A stretch of 64,000 bases of DNA from Sympetrum striolatum (GCA_947579665.1 OX388343.1:91802254-91866253); one strand, 5' to 3'; shown: positions 33,390 through 46,410, numbered from the stretch's first letter. Notes: generated by a model not told the origin, from the sequence alone. Translations and numbers: made by a program.

Positions 33390-36300
33390 TAGTAATAGCT
33401 TAATAATAATACCTACGTACAAACTTGTGAGCTAATAGTGACCCTTACTTGCACGCGATTTTATTGTATTTTAGAGTGTCACATTAAATTCTCATTGTCA
33501 GTTATGAATTTCAGGGTTGTCTGCTAATGACGATTTTGAATTACGAATCCATACATATTTACAAGAACCTTCGTATATATTTCCGCAGACCGATTTTTTT
33601 CGTAGCATAGCTTTCTTTGCCTTTTGCCTCACGACCTCCGAAAATTATCGGTTACCTCATGAACAAAAAACTAATTTGCGGCTAAGATAACTGTTGGTTT
33701 TAATGCTAGAACAGTTCGATTCTGTTTTTACAAATGAGTACTAACTCAATACTAGTTATGTAATTAAGTCAAAATTCGAAATTAGACTTCGCGAAACGCT
33801 ATTATGTCTGATAGAATTGTCACTCAAGCTTCCATTTTTCGATAACTTGATCGCTTTTGGTAAAACAGGTTGCTGGTATTCTAGACATAAGTAATTTCGG
33901 AAGCTAAATTAAAACTTTATGGTTATCTACTTTTACCATGTTATACTGAGCCTATGATTGCACATATGATTGTGCGTATTTTTTATTAACGAAAGCATTT
34001 TTTGCATTAAATGAACTGTATTACAAACTCATTACAACAGAATATTAAGTATAATTTCGCTTAAACTCGATTGCCCAAATCCTTACTTGGATTTTTTCCT
34101 TTGATGACCTTTAACCATCAAAAAAACAATCAATTTAAAACAGCGTGCCGTAGGAAATAACACATTTCTTCTTCTAAAAGATATCCAAGGAAAAAGAACT
34201 TAAGGAGTTCTTGGCCCCGTGTTTTTATAGCAATAGCAAAAAAGCTTAGATCCTCAGCCAGGGTTTGATGTGCCTTTCGAAATACTTATTCAAGTTCTTG
34301 AGCTCCTAGCTTTCGTCTCTCATATTGAGAGTGTTTTTTCGTGCGCAGAGACTTTTTAATCAACCTCGGAAAACATATCGACTCTTGTAATCGGCTCTAA
34401 AGCATTTAGTAGTGAACTAATCGCTGAATACCTGACAAACGAGTATTATAAAGTGATAATTGTGTAATTTTCCAGAACCTACTGCTACTGTTACTAAAAA
34501 ACATTAAATAAATGATTCCAAATGTGGGAATGAGCTAACGAATTTCTTACGCCACTCTATTCCTTTTAAATCTAGTAATATGAGGTACACTTCAATTGAA
34601 ATTATTGTAATTTTAAAGAACAATCTGAAATGTTTATATAACGAAAAAAAATTTGTAATGACGAATGTATTATTTTCAGTGTGTTAATGTAACGTCAACC
34701 AAAGGTTTTTGAAGGGGATTTCATACCGTTTTTGGGTATTAACAATGCAATGTCAAAATTTAAATTATGTTAGACTTATTATTATTGTAAATTATCATGG
34801 ATTTTGGACTCACATCGAGCATAACCACCTGACCAGAAGAGCAAATAACAACATAAATGAAAACATGAATATAATTGCGGTAGTCCGCAATTACTTGCCT
34901 GTTATAATCAATCAGGAAGAGTGATTATTTATAGTTCAGGTTAAACGGACACGCATTCCATAAGGTTCTCTCAAATACTACATTTGAATGATCGACTTCA
35001 ATTAACAGTGAATACAATTGCTACATAAACATCTTCACTGTATTGATACAAAAAGAAGTGTAGTTTCTCATAATATTTTTCACCTCGCAAATCAGTTACT
35101 GTATTACTGTGGAGTTTCGATTCGCAAATAAATATTGTCGTTATGGAGCACAGCATTTTCTAGATAAACATCAATGCAGCTCATTACACAATACATATCA
35201 ATATTCCATGGGTTATGAATTCTCCTCGAGGACATTTCTTAGGCGTTGGTTGGATAAACATCGAATGGAATCATTCAAATCAACATTACGCACAATGTCA
35301 ATATGTGAACCTTTGTATGTAGATACGACCGAAAAAGAAATGAGCGACGGAATGTAAAGTATATTGCAACACAATGACGTGACAAGGAAAAAGGAGCCGA
35401 AGGATTGAGAGGTAACGTTTTCTTACGACAAAGTCTATCATTTTTCTATCGGGACAGAAGACGCTAAAATACATATATCCATAAGCTGACGGGATTGGTT
35501 AAGTAACAGCAAGGGAGCTTCTTATGAATGAAATGCCATCCTCGATGCTGATGCGTGGTTTTCACAAGATTTATTAATGCAGAATTAGCATTTTCATTCG
35601 ATACCAAGACATGTCTGATGTAATGCTGACCAGATATTGAATAAGAGGTCCAGAATAAGACCAAACTTTGACGCATAACATTACTGACTTCCTCGTCACG
35701 CGACCTCGATACTACGTCACTGCCCTTTCCCTTTCAAATAAGGGGCAAGAATCTACTCAGCCTTATCTGGATTTACAGGAAATTTTATTTACACCGGCCG
35801 AAGTTTCTAGCAAAATTTTCGATGTATATCCGCAGCTACATATTAAGGATTGACTATGACTGAATATACATTTCAAGGATAAACACATCATTGAGGTTTG
35901 CAGCCTCACAATAATTCAGTTTTTTTTTTCGGCCTTATTCGGTGTTTTGGATATTTAAATGATCTGAGTATTAATCTCATAAGTTCTTCACTGTAGATGA
36001 AAATAAGTTGGTTCGTGGAGGCATTTAAACAGAGGCATTGCAGAGATGGCTCATTAAATGATGATTTCATCAAATCCTTTATTTGCTGGTGAAATAGGAG
36101 CAAAAACCACTACGAATGGATTAGTTTCTAACACGCGGAAAGATATTCACCACCAAAAGAAGAAAGTGGTTCCGAGCAATATTATTGGACCTGTCCACTG
36201 TATTACAACTGGCCATTCCGGCTGTCACTCAACGATACCGACTCAACGGCCAATTGGGTGCAGATGGGGTAATGAATGTTTACGTCAATAATTCCATACA

Positions 36301-36930
36301 AAATCGGATCAATTTATGCGTATCAACCGATCTGGTTAAGAAATATCGATCCCTTGGAAGTCAATCGAACATTATTTCCGCGATGACGTTCGCAGAATGC
36401 GCGAGAGGGAACGTAAACAAATCGATTCTAGACGTGAAAAGAAAAAAAAGCGTGTCTGGAACATGTCTCGTCCATTAATGACCGTCGTGCACTCACTTTC
36501 GGTTTCGGAAATCGCGTATGGGCGAGGATGTCGGGAAGTCGTACAAGAAACCGCAAATGAGGCTCATAGACTCAGAGAGCCAATTTAGTCCGCTGATGTC
36601 ACCGTCGAGATGAAACCCTCGCTGTGTCCTTACCCTCCCCTATCTCTTCCCATGACTCTTCCCTTCTTCCTTCATTTCCCGCCCAATACTCGACCGCAGA
36701 GGCTTTTTTTAACATTTCTGGAAGCCGACGAGGAAAGTAAAGACACTTGAAGGAATATTTCCGAAAGAAGCGCCAGAAATTCGGTTCATGAACCAGTACT
36801 GGAAGGGTATTAATATATAAAAGTGCTCTTTCATTGATTTTTTCTAAAGGTTCTTCGAAGCTGATAACTAACGGAAGAGTTACTCGAATGCACCGTTGTA
36901 GGGAAGATGTTAATGAGCAGCTAGGCTTTC
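33390..36930. other. AT-rich non-coding stretch
   Basis: No gene is recognised. Frames of 60-114 codons on both strands between 35,100 and 36,940 overlap one another and resemble no family. A T10 run lies near 35,920. Confidence 0.5.
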
Positions 36931-36939
36931 CGATAACTG

Positions 36940-37094
36940 CCATAAATTAATGATTAGTCTTAGGAAACAAAGGAATAAATATATTTTCAGTTTGTTCGTT
37001 ATTTTTTGACGTATAAATGGGCCAGAGTTTACTTACCATAAATTCATGATTTGTCTTAGGAAACAAAGGAATAAATATATTTTCAGTATGTTCG
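36940..37094 (+). repeat. Local direct duplication, 96 bp period
   Basis: About 59 bp starting CCATAAATT at 36,940 recur at 37,036 with four or so differences. Both copies contain CTTAGGAAACAAAGG and TATTTTCAG. A different 37 bp lies between them. This is a recent local duplication of non-coding DNA. Confidence 0.85.
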
Positions 37095-37099
37095 ATACA

Positions 37100-38240
37100 C
37101 GTTTTAGGTTAACATTTTATTTCTTCGGATCCAAAAGTCATAAAGGGTGCGCTGGCGAAGTTCTAATAGGCCACAGGTTAGCAATCAAATACGACTGCTC
37201 GAGGTGAAGCTGCATCATCGGGTGACGCATATGTTTACTCTAAAAGGATAGACGTATTCTATTTCAAATAAGTACATATTCAATTTCATGAAGATGGGGA
37301 TTACCAATTTCGCAACAGCATCACAAATGTTCTCACCGAGCGAATTGTTTTCTTCTATCTCGATCTGAGCTCAAACAGACTGAGAAACACATGATTTATG
37401 CTGCTATGACAGGATTGAAAGATGAAGTAGGAAAGTTGAACTTTGAGGAAGCCGGAAAAATATTTTGAAAGAAGTTGACCTTCGAAAATTCGCAGAAGAT
37501 TAGAAGATTTGCAAATAATCACTTGAATTTAATAAATACTCAACTATATCAGCAATATCATGTTCACGCCTTTCATTGCTACGATGGATTGCATTTTTTC
37601 GTCTTGATAAAATACCTACTTAAAATATGCGTCCTCACATTCATATAACAAGAAAATATTGTTATACATTAGAATGGCTATAAATCCAAAGTAATGCAAT
37701 GATAGTCCTGTTCAATGGTTGTGCATTGGAGTACTTATCAAATGAATTTCAAGATCAATAATTTTTAATATGCTTGTCTCGAGAAAACTCTTGATTGCCG
37801 TCTCACTTGTAAGTGCTCCGAGTTTTTTACTATTATTTAAATTGATACAAAAATTATTTACATTTACTCTCCGTTGTTGAAAGGAATTTCATAAGGAATC
37901 CTTTAACAAATAATGGAAATATTTATATCTATAAATGTACGAAAATACGAATATAACAGTAGAAAAATAAAAATTACCACTTTTGTAACTTTTAAATACG
38001 TGGAAGTTAGTCTTTTCCTTGCATATGTTGTGCATCAATCAATACTGCAATATGAAGCCATAGCATTTGTCGACCAATGTTCACGAAAAACCCCGCCTTA
38101 CATATTTCACAAAATGAAACAATATTTTTCATGTAAACATAATGCATGGGCAAAATGCGTAAAGAATTCTTGTATTGAGTCCGTAAATTATTTTATAAAA
38201 TATGAGGTGTAAAACTCTGTCTAAAAATATTTTCGAATGA
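37100..38240. other. AT-rich non-coding stretch
   Basis: No gene is recognised. The 99-codon plus frame at 37,913-38,212 is AT-driven and not credible on its own. Confidence 0.5.
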
Positions 38241-38593
38241 CTAACTTTGACAAACTCCATTTCGAAATACTCTCGTTCTAATGACGTCAATGACCGCTCT
38301 TCGTGCAAGACCTCAGCTTGACTCTTCTCTTTTTTAACTCGGACTTTTTTGCGGTACCGAACCCCGAGTATAGCGTGCACACAAACCCTGATTGTTTGCT
38401 TTTTCAATGCGTACGTGATTCCGAAGGCGTAGGACTCGAGATCGTCTTCTTTTTCTCTTCCCATTCTTTCTGGAGGGAAAATCGAGCCGAAAGTTTGGAG
38501 GAAGTAGGTTGGCATAAATCGACACCGAACGCGATCTGCGGGATTAACCGAGCCAACGGATGATCTCGGATGTGACGTCATCTCGAGGATCAA
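38129..38593 (-). CDS. Unrecognised 154-codon open frame (longest in window)
   Basis: This is the longest open frame in the window. Its ATG at 38,593 lies about 75-90 bp downstream, on the minus strand, of the ETS plus CRE motif pair. The predicted protein is basic in its middle third (RYRKKVRVKKEKSQ), followed by an acidic EREYFEMEF stretch and a hydrophobic, Ile/Leu/Cys-rich end. No domain, signal peptide or known motif is recognised. A plus-strand frame of 86 codons and a minus-strand frame of 63 codons overlap it, and the patch is CpG-rich and so poor in stops. It may be chance, a long non-coding transcript, or a first exon with a splice site inside it. Confidence 0.15.
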   Translation of the reverse strand: MILEMTSHPRSSVGSVNPADRVRCRFMPTYFLQTFGSIFPPERMGREKEDDLESYAFGITYALKKQTIRVCVHAILGVRYRKKVRVKKEKSQAEVLHEERSLTSLEREYFEMEFVKVSHSKIFLDRVLHLIFYKIIYGLNTRILYAFCPCIMFT

Positions 38594-38800
38594 ACCATCT
38601 GCGACGTGTTTGCTCTTTTTCTATTTGATGAAGCTAGGACTGAGGGATCGAGTAGTTTTTTTAGTCACTTCCGGTGACGTCACTCTCGCGTTCGCTTTAC
38701 ATACGGAATCCTGAATCCATTCCATTTCTAATTAATACTTTCGAATTGGTGATCGTGCAGTTTTCCGGACGTCAGGGGACAAATGCGTGCCTCGAGATTT
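38275..38800. promoter_or_regulatory. CpG-rich patch with three CREs and an ETS-CRE composite
   Basis: Three perfect CRE palindromes TGACGTCA lie at 38,282-38,289, 38,573-38,580 and 38,675-38,682. The last directly follows CACTTCCGG (38,666-38,674), the ETS/GABP site, giving CACTTCCGGTGACGTCA. Such ETS-CRE pairs are known from TATA-less housekeeping promoters. A further ACGTC lies near 38,769. A perfect CRE is expected by chance only about once in 65 kb of balanced sequence. The transcript direction is unknown; the minus-strand frame at 38,129-38,593 is the obvious candidate partner. Confidence 0.5.
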
Positions 38801-41205
38801 TCAAGTGCACCTTCACGCACTGATAATAGGTGCGAAACGAAATAGGCATATTTTAGTAAGCGATCTTTATTCTCGAGAATTGATCATTCAGCTATTTTTT
38901 CTTCCCCGTTTACGTATTATCAGATAGTGTAGTTTTCATGAAAAAAATTGGCTTATGGTCTCCGCGAACTTTTGAGGTTTCAGGAATATTTTTAGACCAT
39001 ATATGGCGTAACTCTAGACCATAAGGATATCACCTAGTTCAAAATATGCAAAGAAGGTATAGTGATGAGAGTTGCATACATAATATTATTATTATGAATT
39101 CTATCTTGAAACCACAACGATTTGACCAATTGAGCACCAATAGATGGTAAATACTCAATCAAATATCTCAGAATATTTAACTTTCAACCTGTTTTCATAC
39201 GGATACAGCGGCTAAAAATGAAGAATTCAAATATTTTCATTTAATTACCTGAAATAACTTATGGTGAGGTATTTGAAAGGCTCTGACAACATTTATAATA
39301 TCAAACGAATCTCTACAGAGTATCTCCAACAATGAGAATGGTTAATTACACGTAGTTCAATGACTGTAAATATATACTGGATATTATTGTGATGATATGG
39401 TAGCATGGGAATTTAACCGTGCACGATATCTAGCTCTAGAAAATAAGAATATCGTCTTAACAAATACACCCTTAACCTAAAGTAGTTAATAATAATTGAA
39501 AATTAAGAAATTTTAAATATAATTATTAAAATTAACAATGTATAAGCTAATAATACACGCATTAACAATGATAGTAAAGTAAATAGCTGAATAAAAATTA
39601 GAATGAAAGTGTAAAATTCAGGCAAAACATTTGTCTAGGTAAGATACGTAAGGCCCAATGCAATAAAATACAAGTGCTCATGCTTTACATAAAAAATAAA
39701 CGAACCCTTCAATATCACGTCACACCACTAACTCAATTGATCCTTAGAGAAAGCCAAGATCTCTTGCTTTCAATGTCACAATTTTTTCATATTTTAGGGA
39801 ATGAAAGGTCAAAAATAACGAGGCATTCAGTATAATTTTCAAGGTTCAGGAATTGATTTCATAATTTAATAAAGATGAGGCAGAAGAATTCCTTCTAAAA
39901 TCCCATCTCATAAACTCATGCATTCTTGTCCTTCAAAATAAAAGCGGAAGAATTAGAAGGCAGATTCGTTCTCTCTTATATTAAAAAAAAACTATTACTA
40001 GTTATCGTTAGGTTTAGTTCTAGGGGAAACGAATTGGGTATCATGGTATTATCTTATAAACCTATTACGGAAATATCAGAATGTAAATACATTTTCGATT
40101 AGAATGCTGTGTACTTGGAAATCGGGATTAATAGGCGGTGGATCAAACCGTAGCGATTCTATTGGCTATCGAAGTCGTGGGAGGTAAATATCTCTCTCCT
40201 GCATCACTTCCTTTTCTGCAGTCGGCGAAGGTTGTCTATTAGAAATAGAGACACTCTGTTAACTCTTTTATTTGCGATGACCGATTACTTAGAAGTTACG
40301 AGTTTTTCTGTAATATTAAGATCTGTCAGGCGTTTCATTTCATTAGTATAGACTTGAAGAATAAAGATCATATTAATTTTTTGGTTGAATTGCGTTTGAA
40401 GTTTTTATTTTTTCCTAGGAGCTCATTTCGACAAAAAATGGGATAGAAATATTAATTTGGGAGAGCAATTCAATCTTTCACCTTCAAAGAGATCCTATAG
40501 GGGATGCATAAATCATAACCAGCTGAATGTCTTTGTAATAGCAGTAAGTAGAAAATTTATAATAAAATAAATGCATAAATAATGTGTACGCAAATAGAAA
40601 TATAGAGTCAAACTTGAGAAGTAGTGGATTTAAATTTCGGCTTGGAAAAACAAAGGAAATGTATCCCGGGTACAGAAACTAACATTTGAAAATCGGTCGG
40701 AAAAGGCGGAAAAGATATGAAAATACTAAACTCATGTGGAACCGGTGAATCATTGACAAGAAAATGTATCACTCATTAAAGGTGTTGTTAGTCACCTGGC
40801 TTCCGGTTTGATTTATTTCTTCACCCGCGATGAAAATAAACTATTGAAATTTATTAGCGTACGTGTGTTGGGAAATGTGCGCCAAATTTATTCAAAGAGA
40901 ATGAGGAAAGAAGGAATGACTCAATGGATGATGAGTTAGGCAGGTGAATCAACTTATGCATGGCTCACGGTGTTATTTAATCCGTCTCTCAGTTCTGTCC
41001 TCCTTTCTGACTTCCATCCCAGGATTACACCCTTTTGTCGTACTATAGAAAGAGTATTCTCTTAATTGGTATAGCGACTGAACTTTTCAGCGTAGTATTA
41101 ACGTACATTGTTTTGAAATTGTAGAATAATCGCAAATTTCATAAAAATTTGCATTTTTACTGCCAAGTTTTGTCCGGGCATAGGTTATTGAAAATCACAC
41201 GTATC
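38800..41205. other. AT-rich non-coding stretch
   Basis: No gene, hairpin or repeat of note is recognised. Confidence 0.55.
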
Positions 41206-41207
41206 TG

Positions 41208-41275
41208 CATTTACATTTAATTACATAAGTACCCCGTGAGCCGCACTAAGGCATATGGCAGGGGCATCTATGAGA
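41208..41275 (-). mobile_element. Retroelement tail family copy 2 (minus, diverged)
   Basis: The plus strand reads TACCCCGTGAGCCGC, then GGCATATGGCAGGGGC, the reverse complement of the family core. Several substitutions and a small insertion in the central hairpin make it one of the older copies. The TCTAAA tail is degraded to TTTAATTACATAAG. No upstream part is recognisable. Confidence 0.7.
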
Positions 41276-41279
41276 GTGA

Positions 41280-43120
41280 TTACCTATGGAAACATAAAAC
41301 CAATAAAAATAGAATTGTATACTTAACAAAATTTGTATTTAAAATCATCTGACAAAGTTCCAGTCCAAAACTGAAGCAATTAATACCCATAATTTTGATC
41401 ACAGAAGACCATAGGAGATATAATATGATCATGAATTATACTCTCTATATTTTGAATGATTTCAGCAAAGAATGTATAATTTGCTTCCTTCTAAATTGTA
41501 CCGATACTTCACGACATGAACGTATATTTTGAATACGAAATCCGATAAGGAATTTAAGTAATCAACTAGACCTAGAATTAAGTCTGGAAAGCAATATAAT
41601 TTAAGTATTAGAATGAAATATTTTCTCAAAACCGTCAATATGTGTTCCGGATTTTTTTCGTTAACTACATAGAGAGAAGACATGAATCGGCCCTGTGGTT
41701 GAATTGATCGAAATTCAAACAAAATATGCTTATATTATTATCAAGTAGAGCTGAGCGTTGCGAGTATATGGTCGAAAATATCCTTCCACCGTTTCGTTTC
41801 TTACACTTAATCCCTAACCCGATGGTATCCTAGTTCTAGCAGTCGGATATGAGAGCTGACGTATTTTGGACATTTTCGATTCAATCGAGGCGTCTAAACA
41901 GTTCTTCGTTAATCATCTTCCGATGCCAATCCGCTGCCACTGATCCCCAAAAGACACGCTACTGTACTCTCGGCCATGCGTCAGCGACGGGCATAAGGCC
42001 GTACACGAGAATAACATTAGCGTGATTAGCGAGCGGGAGATAAGCTTACAGTACTTTTAATGCAAATGTTGGATACTTTAAATTTTATGCGTCCGTGGCT
42101 TATCGCGTGCATTCATCGCAGATCATAAGGGTGGCGATTTGTGTGACGTCAATGCAGTAGTGCTACTCGTGATTAATAAAACGTGCGTAATTGGATAGAA
42201 ATATGGAAACGCGGTTAGAGAAAGATCTGTGAATCATCATGCTCGATGGTTTGGAGTTGTATAGTGAGAGGCTGGTTTGGTACTAATTTCTCTCATTGCT
42301 TTCTGCTCACTCGGTGCTTTGTAATTATTCTTTGTAAATGAAATTAATTAAAGCGTGACTTAATTTTCATTTGTGAATGGGCTACATTACTTTAATCAGT
42401 AGTTGCAGCATATGGTAGGGTAATTTGTATGCTAAACATATGAATAATTAATGGTATGTAACTAGAGTCAAAATTCGTCAATATTTCTTTATTCACTCCA
42501 TGGAGCAGTGGATCTTATCCAATGATGTACGTAATGTCACGATCCCAGCGGGAATCCTTTCGCGGAAATGTGAGCTGCTTTGGCAGGAAAATGTATCCTT
42601 TACTCCCAGAAACTAATTATACTTATTTGCGAAAAACCAAACATTATTTCCCACACAGGCTAAGTTTCATTATCATAATGTAACATAAAATAATTTACAG
42701 CATTTATCCCTAGTGAATTATAATTATCAGATGAAAATACTAAAGCAAGTCACATTTTTATAACTACATAATTTTAAACACTGAAAGTACATTATATCCA
42801 TTCATCATCTAAAACCATTAGTAAATAATGTGGGTATTTATCTTTGGCAAAGAGAGCCCAACTCTCATTCTATGTTGTAAGGAAATAATTTTGCGAACGA
42901 GTGCAATATTCCTTTTGAATATTCAATTGCTGGAATCAACTAAAGATGTCAAGAACCACTACTTGGGCTGAAAATCAACAAGAATTTTCATTGTAACCAA
43001 AATTTTATGACCCAGCGATTGAACTCCATACTGAGTGACCTGAAGTTAACGAATCAAAATACTAAATTTCTATCAATTACTCTTCAATTAGTGCTGGATG
43101 TAATTACAATTAATCCTCAA
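41280..43120. other. Non-coding stretch with one isolated CRE
   Basis: No gene is recognised. A GC-richer interval at 41,900-42,160 contains a perfect TGACGTCA at 42,144-42,151. The rest is AT-rich. Confidence 0.5.
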
Positions 43121-43126
43121 TTAATA

Positions 43127-43695
43127 CAGTCGAAACTCGATAACTCGAATCTCAAGGGACGGGCTAAAAAGTTCGAGTTACCGAGATTTCGAGCAATCAA
43201 GGTTTCGACTTATCGAGGTTTTCTTATGATTACCACTGCATTGAAATTTCATTTTTGATTAAGACCATCCAACAAAATCTAGTGACTTGTTAAGAATTTT
43301 TTGCAGTACTTACTTAAAAGTGGGGTAATAAATCTGGGGAAATAAAAGAGACAGCTGGTATTAGGAATATTTTAATTACGTAAGCTTTTTCTTTGGGTAA
43401 ATTCAAATGTTCATCAAAATTTAAAGTTGTACATCTCTCAGAATACGGAATGAATTACTATACAAACTTTGGTAATCAGCAACACTTATAAAATCAAGGG
43501 GGAGTGTTCTTGAAAAATTCGAGTTATAGAGGTCGGGCTACCGAAAATTCGACTTATAAAGGTTTTTACGCCCAAAACGTCGACAGGAAAAAAATCGAGT
43601 TATGTACTGTTTTTTCTTCGACTAATCGAGGTTTTCTCAAGGGCCGGTAGTTTTCTTCGAGTTATCGAAGTATTCGAGTTATCGAGGTTCTACTG
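43127..43695. mobile_element. pogo/Tigger-like MITE, 569 bp
   Basis: The left end CAGTCGAAACTCGATAACTC and the right end GAGTTATCGAGGTTCTACTG form imperfect terminal inverted repeats. TA lies directly outside each end (43,125-43,126 and 43,696-43,697), as expected for Tc1/mariner-pogo insertion. The motif TCGAGTTAT recurs in subterminal positions on both sides. There is no transposase frame, so it is non-autonomous. The CAGT...CTCGATAA terminal pattern is typical of pogo/Tigger elements. Confidence 0.85.
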
Positions 43696-43699
43696 TATT

Positions 43700-46405
43700 G
43701 GAAGAATTATGAATCCAAATGGAACTTCCCATGTACCTCAGAATCCATCTTTATTTCGATCCACTGCATCTCCGCTATTCCTGACGTTTTACGATGGAAA
43801 CTAATGGAGAAAATTATAAATAAAAATCACGTTGAAGAGAATATTGTTTCGCTTGTTCCAGTGAGCAACATTTGCGAAATCCTGGAGAAAACGAAAGAAC
43901 AGTAAAACAGGAAAATAATCGCCAGGAAGGATACTTACGGAAACCGGTACTTCAATGAAAACATGTTGCAATCTTTTCTTGGCGAATAAAAAAATTGGTT
44001 TATCGGAAGGTATCTCGCGCTGAATCTGTACTGCTACAGGATACGCAATAAATATTAATTTATGATAAAAGAATTTAATGATCGAATAATTTTATTTTCG
44101 AAGAAATGTGGCATAAACTTCAGACCGCAAAACTGGAGAGTAGCCACAGTTCCTTGATTACATTTCGTAACATATTCATCGAAATTCGCATATTTCACTG
44201 GAGTTTCCGAAAAGTCAATTAGATGAACGAGAAATAAGAAGGATAAATTTTATAACCACGATAAAGTGGAGCAGATAACGTTCTTTTTCGTTGGCCGAAG
44301 ATTTAGTCACGCGGAAGTAAAATAGCTCAGGAAAACGACGACGTTTTAAGATAATTTTCCGTCATCTCCTCATAGTATTCTCAGAAACTGCATTTCTTCA
44401 TCTCTTACTTCAAACGAAATTCACAAAATAGGTGAGCAGCTCTGTGAAAATTGTGCAATCCAACGTTTGATGGAGGAAAACGAAATCTGAATTTTAAAAT
44501 GAGCCAAAATCCCCTGTATATTATAGGAGGATATTAACTAATTGTAGAAATTAGTGAACATTTATTCTTTTCTCGGAACAAGATGTAATTTCCTTAAAGC
44601 ATTATCGCTGTTGACATCGAGAGCAGTAGCGTAGCAATCTCTTGGCAATGCCAAGAACGTCGGTTAGACTATCTAACCGATTTAAGTTAAATAAATGAAA
44701 ATTTGTGTTTTTTATATAGTAAAATAGTAAATATTAGAACTCCTAAAAAATTATTTCGCTTAAAACACGCAAAAAAATTAGGAAATCGAATTTAGCCTAC
44801 GTTCCTAAAGAATTTAATCAGTTTATTTCTTGGCTTTATTTACGCAGTTATATTATAATTTCGTATGTGAATATGTTTGTTTACAGGAAAAACATTTCAG
44901 TATCGTTGTACTATATCTTGTATGAATCAGTGATGATTTTATCTAGAAATGTACGTAGATGTGTGGCAATAGAGAGAAATGGCATTGTTTGAACATTAGT
45001 GAATCAGATAATTTAGTTAGCTGAGAAATTTCGGCAGTCCTTATTTCAAATGGCATGTTGCAGCTTGTGTTGCGTATCTTTAACGGAAAAAGGAATTTAG
45101 CATTGTAGCATCAATTTCCCTGATTATTCTCCACGTATTTTATCGACTTTTGTAAGAGGTTTAACGCGAAATATTTGAAACTTCTTCCAGGAACGTGCAA
45201 TTTCTTAATTTACTGAGATAATTTAATCCTGAGTTTAATCATTTGAAAATTTATTTATTCAAATACATTTTAATAGACGAATGCTCATAACCTGAAGTTG
45301 TAAGATTTCTTACGGATCCAATAAAATACCATGGAATTTGCGAAGCTATGTTGTATGCTTGAAATGAATTCCCGCCAGGTTTTTCGGATAATTCCGATTC
45401 CAGGGAATGCATTATATCCACGGACCTAACTTTTACAACTTTTAATACCTGGAAGACTTATTAATCCGATGTTTTCCCTTAACTGGAAAAAGTACGGGGT
45501 AGCATTCTACGTATTCGTAAAAAGAAACTTTTCACAACACTTTTGTGAGGGCACGGAATGTTTAGGGAAAGGTTATCCTAAGCCCAGTGACTCACAGCAC
45601 CTCTACAACTGTTTCTCTTTCTCTAAATCCGGAGGAACGGCTGATGGAATCGCCGATTGGATGGACGCCCTGCAGTGACTCAAAGACTACATTTTTTCGG
45701 TGCAGACCCAGGTCGATACCTCAAGCGGAAACCTTACTCACTCAACGTCTCCCCAAAGCGTCTTAAAATCACATGGCAGAAGCACAAGGGCGCCCACATG
45801 CCGTGCCATGGACAGGGATGAAAGAACCACATCAGCACGACTCCTCAAAAATTATGATAATCCTTCCAAAATGCATTTTTCGCCAGCGCTCGTTTCTCAG
45901 GAAGAACTTGTTCGGTTAGGTTTTGGAAACGCTCTCCTACGGTCTCCGATTGTTTCCACGATCATAAACAAGATAAGAACTGAGGGACGGAAAAAAGGAA
46001 ATTTTAAAGAGCCCACAGCAGGGGTCCCGAAACTACGGCCTGCAAATTTTTAGGAGTTAAAATCGCAGTTGAAATTATTTTTACGAAAAATAGAAAAAAT
46101 ATGAAATTTTAAAATTCAATAAAAACCATCTTAAATGAAAAACACTTGGTAACTACCGCAACATAATTGTGGAATTTACCATTTAAGATGGGTACAGCAC
46201 CATTCCACGAAGTCAAGATTTATCATATTTATTTTATTCGGTGAAAGAATTACTGCATTTAAAGAAAGTTATCATTTAATTCCTTATGAAATTTGAAGAA
46301 ACTTTTGTCTTCGAACATAACCTCTTATCTAAACAAAATCATCTTTATGTCAGCAGATAAATGTATTCGATTGTTTACTGTTTTTTAAATTGGAATTATT
46401 TTTAT
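43700..46405. other. Non-coding stretch
   Basis: No gene is recognised. It holds two adjacent hairpins at 44,640-44,680. A more GC-rich interval at 45,470-46,050 has frames of 69 and 117 codons with no known relative. CAGGGGTCCCGAAACTACGG at 46,019 looks like one hAT-type terminal repeat, but no partner end was found. Confidence 0.5.
44640..44680. repeat. Two adjacent hairpins
   Basis: TCTTGGCA and TGCCAAGA (44,640-44,656) form an 8 bp palindrome with a one-base centre. Four bases on, TCGGTTAG and CTAACCGA (44,660-44,680) form a second 8 bp stem with a 5-base loop. CAGTAGCGTAGC just upstream at 44,625 resembles the end of the hAT-like MITE at 51.2 kb, so this may be one end of a broken DNA transposon. 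Confidence 0.5.
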
Positions 46406-46410
46406 TGGAG

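Noticed and set aside
46019..46040. hAT-type element starting at CAGGGGTCCC
   Set aside because: The sequence resembles a hAT terminal repeat, but no matching right end or 8 bp duplication was found, so it is not listed as an element.
45700..46053. 117-codon plus-strand open frame as a gene
   Set aside because: It has no recognisable motif, lies in a GC-richer patch where stops are rare, and its end runs into the hAT-like terminal motif.
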